Shown: in pieces, positions 10,907-21,217 of the stretch
Numbering within the stretch: the first letter of the stretch is position 1
Layout of the letters: every line of letters starts with the position of its first letter
Origin: Mnemiopsis leidyi
Lineage: Eukaryota; Ctenophora; Tentaculata; Lobata; Bolinopsidae
DNA length: 26,022 nucleotides
Reading direction: 5' to 3'
NCBI GenBank assembly: GCA_000226015.1
Contig: JH152654.1
Location: forward strand, 195,317 to 221,338
Program-made: the position numbers and the translations under genes
Notes under the pieces: model-generated
Seen by the model: only the letters and a program-made list of their open reading frames with translations
What the model was told of the DNA's origin: nothing
Databases searched by the model: none

Positions 10907-13709
10907 TCACCTGTTTGCTAAAACCAGCAAACAACTAGTCACGCAGCGGAGGTACTTTTCAAATATAGGAATTGTAGAGTAGAGTCTGAAATATAAGGTA
11001 TTGAACAATGTCTTAATTACTTGAAATAACTTTAATTGACTTATAATGAGCATTGACGTTAGAAAAATTGAAAATGATGTCACGTGACCAGTGAAGTCAC
11101 ATGACCAGTGAAGTCTCGTGGCCAGTGAAGTCACGTGTCACTTACCCCGTGTTTTGAGCAGCAGTGACGTAACTACCGAGCAGAGTGCTCAGACCAAGCT
11201 CCAGATGAGAGAGCGACAAGCCGGCATTGAACCAGGGACACAGAATCATCTCGTCCAGGTCGATAAATATGTCGGTGTAATCCTTGGTGTGAACTAGGCT
11301 GTACCCAATACTCATCAGCTTCACCGCTAACTTCCGCACCTCGCTGACTGAGGGGTGTCTGCGTCAGGGTTTTGATTTTTAGGAGAATCTCCTAGATAAA
11401 ACTTTAACTGGCTTGACATGGTAAGGATGAGGAATAACTCGACTGCAATTTAAGAATTTGAGGATTATGTAGCTAGGGAGCTTTTAAAGTTGGCAGTGAA
11501 ATGAAGGAAAAGGAATTAATGAATGATGGACTTGGAACAGCCTGCTAAGCTGAAAATAACAACTGTCAGTGTCGTAGCCGACGGGCTGTTAGTACAAACT
11601 TTACCTTTAACCTTACCAATAAAACTATGTTGATACGTAAAATGATACGTAAAATGTCGTTTTCAGTTGGCAGTGCTGGAGATATGAATACAATACAACT
11701 GTTGAACGCATTGTTCCAAATTTGACGGTAACAACAAAACATCAAAACAAGTTCCCACACAGCGTGTACAAAAGGAGTGTGTGCATATACTTTTAATTAG
11801 CTTCAGTCTGAGTTACGTGCTTAATGCCTGCCACTGCGGCACTCTCCAGAAATTTTAGAGGAAGACAATTTTAAAGGAATGGTCAATAACAATAAGTGGG
11901 TGCAATTTTACGAAACGAAGGAAAATTAAACTGACAATTTGATAATTACCAAAGTTTTTGGGATAATCAGGGTTGTTCTTCAGACTTTCTGAACCGTGAT
12001 TGATCATTCCAACCAGCATTGAATCCGAGACGCGATCTTTTAGACTGTGGAGTTCCTTTAAGAACGCCCTGTCAATATCCATGTCAGAGGATCCTTCGCT
12101 CGTGGGGCACCATTCCTAAGTAAAGCAAATATATAATAGTGTTCTTAAGCGAATAATGTGATCCATGTTCAAGCGCGACCGGGGAATCAACACGTAACGT
12201 GTTTGAAGGCACCTTTTCTTGTAATTAGAAATTGGAGTTTTCATATCAAACATGATGAAGAGAGCAACTACGGATGCAACTTGTTTATACCGCGATAAGC
12301 ATATTCTGTCACTCACCGACATTAAAACAACAACACACTTCACCAAAGCCGTGTACGTGAGATTAGGTATCCTGAAAATTATTACGATGTTAGCGTGGTT
12401 ACTTCCTGGTGTTCTGACGTTAAAAAGGTCATTTCGGGTGCTTTCCCTAAAACGGCCAACGTCAATCCAAAAGTCCAAATTTACCGTTCCAATTTCTTAA
12501 CTTAGTATCGCGTATAGTAGGATAAAAGTAAATTAATATTGTTTTTCAAGGATCAACATCCTGCTATAACAGTTATGATAAACAAGCCTAGGGGAATGAG
12601 ACTCACTTCCGAGGAGCAACATCGATGCGGTTATCCACAATGTAGATGATAGCAGCGTACTGTTGGCAGAGGGGCGGACTGAGGCCATAGTACCGCTGTA
12701 TGTTCTGTGACACTTTACCTTCCTTTTCGTCGACTTCCTGATGTGAATTTTGTCATCACGTGATGTAATTTAGGAGTCAAGTTTTCCGATTGATAAACAA
12801 TTCTCATTCAAAGTACCTGTACTGAGGCAATCTATCTGGTATCACGGAACAGCTAAGCATCAACGAACAGTAACAAAAACAGATAGTGACCTTGTAGATA
12901 CGTTTGATATTGTCATACTGCCGGAGACAGCTCTTCATAGGAATCCCCGTTTTATCCGAAATTATGTCGAGATCTTTGCGGAGTTTAGCTGTCATTTTCT
13001 GTCCTCTACCGACCAGCTCTCTAGCGACCACGGCGTCTAGGGAGTAGTACCTACCGATAAACCTTACACAAATCATGGTAATTATAAACCATACACAAAT
13101 CATTGTAGTTATACACGGTGTACACATATCATGGTAACACGGTACACCCAGTACCCACATTACACTGTACACATACGTCACAATACAAAAGTACATGTAT
13201 ACACCGAATTACTTATCTATAATCATTGATTATTTGTGACGTCGGACAGGTTTAATCTAGTGATGGCCAAGAGCACAGCCATAAAAACAAAATCTAGACT
13301 GAAGAAAACTAAAACGCACTGTTGTAGGAGAGTGTCAGTGATGAATGGCATATTGACAACAGGGGAGGAGGCCAGAGCTGGCGGTTTGCGGAGTAGAGGT
13401 TCCAGGAGAGAGAAGGTCTGGTACTGGTCCTCCGTGTCCAGGGCTACTATTGTCCTGTCGAACGAGGAGCACGAGGAGTCTTTCTTGTACCGCTTGTCTA
13501 CCGCTTGATCCACTGAGCAGGATTTGGTTGGATTGATAGAGGGCTGCGATGCAATGGCAACCCTACAATTATTCATAAGAGAACCTAAATCCGGAATATT
13601 AGTTAAAAGTATGTCAAGTACCTGTCAGTCCAGCCAGCCACAAGTTGAAAACATCCTCCTCAATGAGTAGAGGATCAGACACACAAGACATTATATCCAC
13701 CTTATACAT
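10907..13709 (-). CDS. FIBP: FIBP, acidic FGF intracellular-binding protein, complete
   Basis: FIBP binds internalised FGF1 and is an all-helical intracellular protein conserved across animals. Eight exons join in phase with GT-AG sites: 13622-13709 (ATG), 13320-13584, 12891-13050, 12607-12737, 12317-12371, 11950-12115, 11146-11347 and 10907-10985 (TGA). The product is 381 aa against 364 in human. Landmarks match remembered human FIBP: the start (LLIEEDVFNLWLAG against a TLIDEDVYRLWLDG segment), DQYQTFSLLEPLLRKPP, YYSLDAVVARELVG, KDLDIISDKTGIPMKSC, RQYDNIKRIYK, the small exon LTYTALVKCVVVLMS, and SSDMDIDRAFLKELHSLK. The C-terminus FEKYLRCVTSCLLVLANR parallels the human WDRYMGTLRGCLLRLYHD end. 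Exon 5 lies inside a longer chance frame; only the part bounded by tttcag and gtgagt fits. Two exon-2 acceptors exist; 13584 is the one that keeps phase. Confidence 0.93.
11080..11142. repeat. 17-bp minisatellite with CACGTG cores in FIBP intron 7
   Basis: About 3.7 copies of tcacgtgaccagtgaag start at 11080, 11097, 11114 and 11131; the middle copies vary (catg, cgtgg). The array ends only a few bases before the donor of FIBP exon 7 at 11145 and may overlap its extended splice region. The first and last copies contain the E-box CACGTG. Confidence 0.9.
13055..13150. repeat. Degenerate 28-bp repeat in FIBP intron 2
   Basis: Three to four diverged units of roughly 28 bp, recognisable by acacaaatcatggtaatt-like cores at about 13066, 13094 and 13122, begin next to the acceptor of FIBP exon 3 (ag at 13051-13052). 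The translation of the region on the minus strand is only repeat sequence preceding the real exon. Confidence 0.65.
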
Positions 13710-14319
13710 ATCGTCCTACTGTTAGGTGTCAGGGGTTAGTCTTGGAGTAGATTTAGCGACTACTATTAGTGCTATTAGCACGATAATGCTACAAAATTAG
13801 TGGATTTATCTTGGAGATATGAACATTCGACAGATGAAGCAGGAACAAACAGGTGATAAAAGAATCAATGTAACAATATAAACATCACACAATTTAGTTC
13901 TGAAAATATAGAGCAGAGCAAGAAATTTTGTGGGAGCATCGCGTCGGAATCATCTTCAAATAAGTTAGTTTAATTTACAATCGAATTTAAGGAGTCAAAA
14001 ACATATTTATAAATTTATATGCATAAACCCCAGGAATCATATACTAAAAATATTTGTCACCGAGACAATCTGATTTATGATGGGCATAGCATTGCATATT
14101 ATATTTCCGATTACATATTACCGTTTCATGCTAATTAACGATTTAAAGATTTGATAAAATCTTTGATCCAATGCAATTAAGACTTACGATTGCCCCACAA
14201 ATTCTCTTATTCAATGAACATAAATCGAACTATAATAATACCAAAAACAAAGGGCCCCACAGAATACAGTTCCCAACAACAATTAACAATCCAGGCTTCC
14301 GGTTAGGAAGAAAGGAATA
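13710..14319. other. Intergenic DNA, FIBP to ANKRD gene
   Basis: About 610 bp, strongly AT-rich in its right half. It holds the 3' UTR of the ANKRD-like gene and the FIBP promoter. Short chance frames occur, but none has coding character. Confidence 0.6.
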
Positions 14320-17300
14320 CTATCTGTTTGATTCGTCGCTGTCTGACGGGTCATGCTCGTCGTAGTATTCGACGTGAGGTTTCAACTTTGTCACAGTAAC
14401 CCTTTCCACCCACAAGTCTAGGTTTCCTGAAAAATCCTCGTGATTGTACTTGTACCAAGTAATTTCAAACTTAAAACTCAGAGCAGCCAAACGATGCGAA
14501 ATTATGAATGCAGCAGTACAAGATCGAAATAAGTTTGATCAAACTTGGCATTCAAAACTACACTGTAACCGTACCTAAGGAATATAATTGTAAAATTGAA
14601 TAATTACGATCCACTTTACATATCTGCATATTCATGAACATTGACTTTATACTACCTTCACATTGACTTGCACAAACCTAGAATGGGCATGTCGTAAAGA
14701 CCATATTTGTGTATATTGTTGACCCAACTAAAACGTTGAGAGGCATACTGAGTGTCGGCTTCCTGCTGATGACGCTGATAAAGTTTCTCTGCTAGAGTAG
14801 TAAACGTCTTCATAACCTGAAAGAGTTGGCCACGCTTAGTCGTTTTGTTGGTTTTTAGACAGTTTTAAATCCCAGAGAGAGACAGAGAGAGACAGAGAGA
14901 GACAGAGAGAGACAGAGAGATAGATCAAACGAAACTTACCTTCTCCCCCATAGCTAGCAGTAACTGATCATTGTTAACGTCGTATGATACTGTTTGCAGC
15001 TTCTTGGCATACTCGCAACTCTGTTGTTGTAACAAAATACTGCAGGCACTTGGGGTTGGATGCTTCATGATGGACTGCCGCCGCACACGCAGCATTGACT
15101 GTTCGTGCTGTTGGAGCAATCTCTCCTGCAATAAAATTGTAATCAGACATGATTAGGTGATTTCACTGGTAGGAAAGGTATAATTTTTAGTAAGAAATTC
15201 GTTGGAAACGTTCAAAATTCGCAGCCAGGGAAACGAATTTGTAGATGAGCGTATAGTAAACCTTATCTGCAACGTGCTTGCAGGACAGCAAGCGGTTGTC
15301 GTGGCTCATCTTTTCCACCTCTTCTTTCATTATAGGGGGTATATGCTCAATATGGGGACTTTCTTCACTTTGTTCATCTAGTTTACCAGCAACCTTAGCA
15401 AGTTGAGCAAGTTTTAACTACTCATATGTCTCTCAAACTTCACATAAAGTTAGTGTACTGATGAAACGTAAGATATCAAGCTGGTCAATATGTATATATA
15501 TAGGCGCGTGCGCGGCTCAAAAGAGCTACACCAGCGCGAAAATTACAAAACTTTCGTCAATACGAAGTTTCAGCGTCTGCCAAACTCTTCCGATTCACAC
15601 AGCGACAATAACAAAGCCCTTCATTCAGCCCTGCTTACCGAACTTTGAAGCAAATATTTCTTGGTGTGCAGCAAAGAACTAGAGATCCACGAGGGAAGTG
15701 GCGGCTCAGCAGGTGTCCCTCGACGTTGAAACTCGTAAATGTCGCCCATGTGCCGCTTCTTTGTGGCGTGTTGGTGTAGCCACTTTTTTCGAGGAGTAAC
15801 AACGGCAGATTTCAGAAGATATCGCCTGAATAGACAAGATTATTACATATGATAACAATGACAAACAGTAAAGTCAAACCCCGTAACCCGGAAATCCAAA
15901 GAAAATGACAATAAAATCTGACATTAAACTACAAGAGTACAAACCCTTCGCTCAGACATTTCAGTTCCTCAGCCTCAGTGTTATCCACAGGCTTACCTCC
16001 CGCCCTCGATCTGGTAGTGGGTGGAGATCTACACTCTAACAAGGGTGCTCGCTTAACCGGACGTTTGTTTCGAGCTACAAAGAGTGTTATTGGACCGTTC
16101 TGTGCGATTGACGTTGTGCATGTTGACTCTGGGATCATGTAGCTGTATTTGAAATACGGCGGTTGTTCTGGTTCTTCTTCCTTCTTCTCCTCCCTTGTAA
16201 CCTCTTCTTCTTTTTCTTCTACTTCTTCCTTGACAGAGACCCCTGAATAAGACCCCTCTTCGTTCTTCACATCTGATTCTTCCTCAGTCTTCACCAACAC
16301 GGGCGGCTCTTCAGGCTCGAGTTTGAAGGCTGGAGGGACAAGAGGTCCCAAACCGGGATCAGATGACTCGCTTTTTGGTAAACCTGGACAATGAGGCGAT
16401 ATTTAGAGCCTGATACAGCTTTTGTCGGAGCCATAACGGAGTCAGCTCGGTTTGTAATAATACGGAGCTGATAATATAATTAAAAAGCATCATGTCGTTG
16501 ACAGCAGGAGGGGAGGAATTCCAGGATAGTACACGGTCATGGATATTACATCCCCCATTAAAAGTTAAAAGTCGATTTATCAACGAACTTTTCTCTTGTT
16601 TAGCAGGAGATTTGAACAGCTGTTTTGGTGTCACAGAGCTCGCAGATTCTTTCATCATATCAGGAGCAACAGTCTTGTCTTCCAGCTCCTGCTGTAAAAG
16701 TGACGAGTGTTATGATATTTTAGTGGAATACACAAAACAAACTAGATCATGTGGCCGTTTACTGGGTTTTAACATAAAGACCGTGTGAAAGTGGGGGCTG
16801 GTAGGAATTCAAGATTTGTTGGAACAGGACATTATACATACGATAGCCTTTAAAAGGGTGGAATGTATGCTCGTTCAGTTTCCCTATTTACAGTCTTTAG
16901 ATTGGATCCTATAACAAAAATTTGACCTCAAGCCTGAATTTTAGAAAAATTGTTTCCATAAACTTAGATTTTAAGTGTCTTTACATAATTTACCAAATTG
17001 AAACATTAACCATCCTGATGTAATCATAAATAAGGACAAATAAATACCCGTGACCACACCTGCTGACCAATAATGGTACACAAGTAAACTTCATGAAGAT
17101 GATCTATGCACTGTATCTAGACACATGGTGCAACATGATACCGAATGTTGTTTGTCAGTTTAGCTACCTCATACAGTCGTTGTTCAAAAATATGCGTGAT
17201 TGCGCTTTTTTTCGGTTTTTGCGACTTATTTGAAAAGGCTGTTGCATAAAATTCGTATCCGATATAGATACATAATTTTTTCTCAAGTCAAGCATATGCA

Positions 17301-20300
17301 TCCTAGCTTGAATTCCAATAGATATTATCTTATTTAAGTTATCATGGAAAAAATGCTGAAGATTGAAGTCAAAAATTCGTTAAAATTATCAAATTTCTAA
17401 AAGCTTTCGGATCTTTCGATGATTTCGGTCAAAAAGACATTTTATGCATTTTATTTACCGTCAATTATATTGTAATTCTTTAAAAAGTTTGATTTTACTA
17501 AATTGCATGGGTGTTAGAGGTTTTTTCAAACGGTTAGATTAGAAATTTATCCGTTTCGAAAATTGAGCAAAATTTCCAAAGCTCATAAATTTTTGAAATA
17601 AGCACAAAGTTAGCTAAAAACCAATCATATAACTCCATTTGCATGCCCTTAGCATACGGAAATTACCCGGGCTACCACATCTAACAAAATCTGAGCAGCA
17701 GGCCAGATTAAAAAATTTTCGGAATTTTTGCTAAAATTAGCTCTATCTATGAATCTAGACCATACAAAAAGCTTCCGAAAATTAATTATGAAGGCTAATT
17801 CATATAAAAATTTCAAGAATTCTGCTTGAAAGGCTTTTTAAATTAATAAAATCGGTTAAACAGGTAAAAGTTTATGGTCGAATCAAAATTTTTGGATTAA
17901 CACTATTTCTATTGTAAAACGCGCAAATCACGCATATTTTTGAACAACGACTGTACCTGTTATTTTTGACTTTACATCACAAAAGGTAAAATTTTTAAGG
18001 GGCCGAAGAAGCAGGAGAGGGCCAGAGCTGTACCACAACCAGGAGGGTAATGACCTCATCTTCTAATCAATCATAGCAGTGCATGTGACAAAATTGCTTT
18101 GCGGAGTTCAAATCCAGGTCGAAGTGGAACAAATAGAGATGTGATAATCATACTACGAGAGGGAGACTGTGTAAAAAGACGGTGACTTACAGAGAACAGC
18201 CCAGTTTTTAGGAAACACCTAAATGATCTACAACTCCAAAATTTCTACCTATCAGATTTTACCCCGGATGTAGTTGCAATGTTCTTGTTAGTGCCTGAAA
18301 ACGGGAATGTTAATCACATTGGACGATCAGTTTAGATAATGTCACAAAATATGTTGTCAGCAATCGGCCAGGTGATGATACATTTCTGGAGACACTTTTC
18401 AGACAGGCTTCTGTGGAGTTCATAGCAAAGTACCGCAAGAAAAAGGGTTATGAAAAACTGTCAGAAAACGATTTGAAATTAATTCTCATTCTCGGTGGGA
18501 ACTATGATGATATTGTTTAAAAATAGTATACCAACAGATCACAGGTCACACTGACAGGCAGCAAAATCTCCGCAAGAATACTAAAATTACTTTGCAGAAT
18601 ATCAACTGACAGTTGTGTAACGACAGAGCAGAGTAACTTTGTGATGAAATTGTCTACAAAATTTTTATCCTGAAAGATTTATCTTCAGATGATGCAAAGT
18701 TTTGATACTACTATAATACAATAATTTGAGACCGAAGATGATGTCGTACATCGAAACAGAGTTTTTTCTGTCCAATGAACGCGTTGCAGTCAGATGATAA
18801 AGACAATTTCCCTTACTTGTTTTATATCACGATATGCGACTCTTAAACATTTGAATTATTTAGTGACAAAGTTAATCCTAAAAATAATGACGGCGACGAG
18901 AAAAGAAATAAGTTACCAGAAACGTAACCCTAATAGTCCAGTAACACGGTAATACAAGAGAATTCAGGACAGAATTGTTCACAGTCAGTGCGTGGAGCAA
19001 AGGTGGTAAAACAGACAAATTATTAAGTGCCATTCAATAGATAGAAAGAAAAGACCGAGCAGCGGTGTGAGAAGCATGTATATATACAGTTGTGAATCTG
19101 ATAACCCGGATGGTTGACCTACTGGTATTTTCAGTAAAATCTGCAAAGTTTGTACTGGCTTAACAACATTATATCTTACTTCGCTGCAATATAGTGACAT
19201 GATTGTGGACGCACTAAAATTCAGCGATAGGGCAGACATCCAGCCAAAGAGAGATGCATCAAATAGTTGACCCAGATTCAAGAAAACAATCCACTCACTT
19301 CAAGCGAAGAAAATGAGAGCATGGTTGGGAACAAGTTTCCGCAAGACTCAGAAAAACCGACCCCAAACATTAATTAGAGATGGATCGAGAGTTTTGGAAA
19401 GCAAAATTCACATGATACAACTGGGCCTAACGAAATGAAATATCTGTACAAATTGAGTGAAGCAGCAGCTAAGACCCCGATTAAAGAAAACAGGGAAATC
19501 ATGGGGGTGGAAAAGTTGGTCTGGTGTTGAGTTAGAGTGGGTTGTTTCGTGTAAAATACAACATGATTAACACCTCAAATAAAGTTGCCAAGTTTTTTAA
19601 AACGAAAGATTATAATTTGACAAAAAATATCCATCTAGAGGTACATATCATGATGAATATGCAGACACAACATTTTTTGATTAAAGATCATGCTGCTACC
19701 TTCTCAGATTGGTTGTAAACTGCGAGCGGGTCTCCCTCTGCTTTGGTAGCTGTCCCACTGATGGCATTGAGTAACATTTCTTTAATTGCTTCGTTATCCA
19801 CTATTTCGTGAGGAACTTTGCCACTCTTATTTTTGAGGAGAGGGTTTGCTCCGTTTTGAAGTAGTAGTGCAACAATCTAAGATAAAAGTAAATTTTGATA
19901 ACAACAACATTCACAAAAAATTATTACAGAATTGTGAAATTGCACTTCATAATACCAAATCTGCTATTTAAGTAAAAATGAAGCACTTGCCAGTCCAGCA
20001 AGAAACGATACGACATACCAACGATAATAATTTATCAACTAAGCCGGGTGACTGACCTTGGGATGGTTATTGAAGGCAGCATCATGGAGCGGAGTTTCAT
20101 CACAGTAACCGTGCACATTCACCTCAGCTCCACTTTTAATGAGCATCTTACATACGTCCAGGTAGCCTTTACATGCTGCTTCGTGTAGAGGTGACCAACC
20201 TGGATTTGTTTCAACTGTCAAACCTAACTCGAATGGCAATGGACCAAATGGCATAACTTACCAATAGAATGGTCAAAAAGGTTCGACAGAGGAGAGCAGA

Positions 20301-20807
20301 GAGAGGCCAAAAGAGACAATGGGGGGTTATGTGCGGGCTGGGGGTTCCAGATTAAGATGAATAGCATGTTTTAAAGAGTAAACCTGCATGATCCCGAGCA
20401 TTGACGGCAGCACCTTGTTTTATCAGTAGTTTAACCTGCTTAAGATCTCCCTTGATGGCTGCAATCTGCAACGGGCTTTCTCCATGCTTGTTGGGTTTGT
20501 TTATCTGCAGGTTTGTTATTGTTACCATGTAACACGAGGAGCTGAAATAACTGAAATTCCTTTGCAGGTTATCCTACTGAAAGTTCTAAATATATAAACA
20601 GACACATACTTTAGATGGTCGAGGCGTTGTGAAGTTGTCCCCCTGTGAAGATTCCCCAGACAACTTCATGGCTAATGCTATCTGTTGACGTTCTGTGAGA
20701 CCAGGACTGAACAGTGGAGACGGGGATAACACAGATGGCTCTGTAGATGGTGTTTCCTCCCCCAGTTTTCTCTTTGTCATAGCACTCACATTCTGAATAT
20801 TTGCCAT
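14320..20807 (-). CDS. Compact ANKRD11/ANKRD12-like ankyrin-repeat protein
   Basis: ANKRD11 and ANKRD12 are vertebrate nuclear co-regulators that recruit histone deacetylases. Eleven exons join in phase: 20610-20807, 20384-20504, 20057-20199, 19700-19876, 16550-16691, 15945-16383, 15639-15825, 15262-15393, 14940-15125, 14678-14816 and 14320-14426 (TAG), giving about 656 aa. The N-terminus has KRK and then LTERQQIALAMKL, the family's pre-ankyrin motif. Ankyrin repeats follow (HGESPLQIAAIKGD, GWSPLHEAACKGYLDV, DETPLHDAAFNNHPK, NGANPLLKNKSGKVPHEI). Exon 6 encodes a Glu/Lys-rich stretch. The last exons hold LLQQHEQSMLRVRR, PSACSILLQQQS and RHQQEADTQYASQRFSW, matching the conserved C-terminal domain (remembered as VEQEILRVHGRAART, FSACTILLDS, RQQHEAAALNAVQRMEW). 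Vertebrate members exceed 2000 aa; the long central region is absent here. The exon-5 donor may be 16535 instead of 16550, and upstream exons are possible. Confidence 0.82.
14873..14922. repeat. 10-bp GA-rich microsatellite
   Basis: Five near-perfect copies of gacagagaga lie in the 123-bp intron 14817-14939 of the ANKRD-like gene, about 17 bp from the donor of the exon ending at 14940. On the gene strand this is a tctctgtctc tract. Confidence 0.95.
17174..17953. mobile_element. Tc1/mariner-type MITE, 780 bp, TA target duplication
   Basis: Both ends carry the terminal inverted repeat cagtcgttgttcaaaaatat, continuing gcgtgatt for 28 bases in all, then tgcgc with a one-base length difference. 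The element is flanked by TA on each side (17172-17173 and 17954-17955). The CAGT start and TA duplication are typical of Tc1/mariner elements. The interior is AT-rich with no transposase frame, so it is non-autonomous. The well-kept ends suggest fairly recent insertion into the intron. Confidence 0.92.
18000..19680 (+). pseudogene. Decayed coding-like region, probable transposon remnant
   Basis: Several plus-strand fragments have coding character but are split by stops and frameshifts. The best, near 18340-18520, translates to segments such as GDDTFLETLFRQASVEFIAK and KLSENDLKLILILGGNYDD. Later pieces near 19300-19540 include KYLYKLSEAAAKTP. The pattern fits an old mobile-element protein, but I cannot name the family, and no terminal repeats are visible around it. 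Confidence 0.35.
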
Positions 20808-21217
20808 CAATTGTAGAATTATTTTGAGTAATGTTAGTACTGTGATATATATCTGATCTAACTTGTTTATGTTGACTGATTAAATATATATCCTGAGAGA
20901 GTTAGACACTTGAAACTCATATTTCATTTCGATTGTGACAGAAGAGTGCAGAGTCCCAAAAGTATAAAGGAATTAAATTGATAAATGACTGTCAAAATTA
21001 TACAATACAAGCAATACACAAATATGTAGGGTAGCAATTGCAATCCCCTGAAAATAAGATAATAAATTTGCTGTTCAAACAAGTGAAATTGAAATAACTT
21101 ATGTTAACTACTTAATTTCTTTGTCAATGAGGCAAACTTGTAAAACGTAAAAATAGCAATCATGCTAATTTGATTTTGATTTGAAATGGAGGATGTTGAA
21201 ATTCAACAAGTTTACTC
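20808..21217. other. Intergenic DNA, ANKRD gene to RBBP5 copy
   Basis: About 410 bp of AT-rich sequence between the ANKRD-like start codon and the RBBP5 stop. The ANKRD promoter or an upstream non-coding exon should be here. The frame before the first ATG stays open for about 30 bases with no clear landmark. No poly(A) tract is seen after the RBBP5 stop on the minus strand. Confidence 0.55.

Larger units (their letters stand above)
16692..19699 (-). other. 3-kb intron 4 of the ANKRD-like gene
   Basis: The exon ending at 19700 (donor gtagca) and the exon starting at 16691 (acceptor ttttacag) are both phase 0. The space between holds a MITE at 17174-17953 and a decayed coding-like stretch from about 18000. 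I find no further ankyrin or ANKRD exon on the minus strand, although a small phase-0 exon could be missed. Confidence 0.6.

Noticed and set aside
12116..12478. 120-codon minus-strand frame, first considered as a long FIBP exon
   Set aside because: Only 12317-12371 has splice sites and phase that fit FIBP; using the longer frame gives sequence unlike the family and breaks phase.
13236..13508. Plus-strand 90-codon frame
   Set aside because: Antisense of FIBP exon 2.
16492..16788. Plus-strand 98-codon frame
   Set aside because: Antisense of ANKRD-like exon 5 and its flanks, with no coding landmarks of its own.
18985..19281. Minus-strand 98-codon hydrophobic frame
   Set aside because: Antisense of the decayed plus-strand remnant; no start context, no signal or repeat pattern of a real membrane protein.
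20057..20504. BARD1 as identity of the ankyrin exons
   Set aside because: BARD1 ankyrins are similar (GWTPLHEA type), but the LTERQQIALAMKL motif upstream and the C-terminal domain downstream fit ANKRD11/12, and no RING or BRCT sequence is present.
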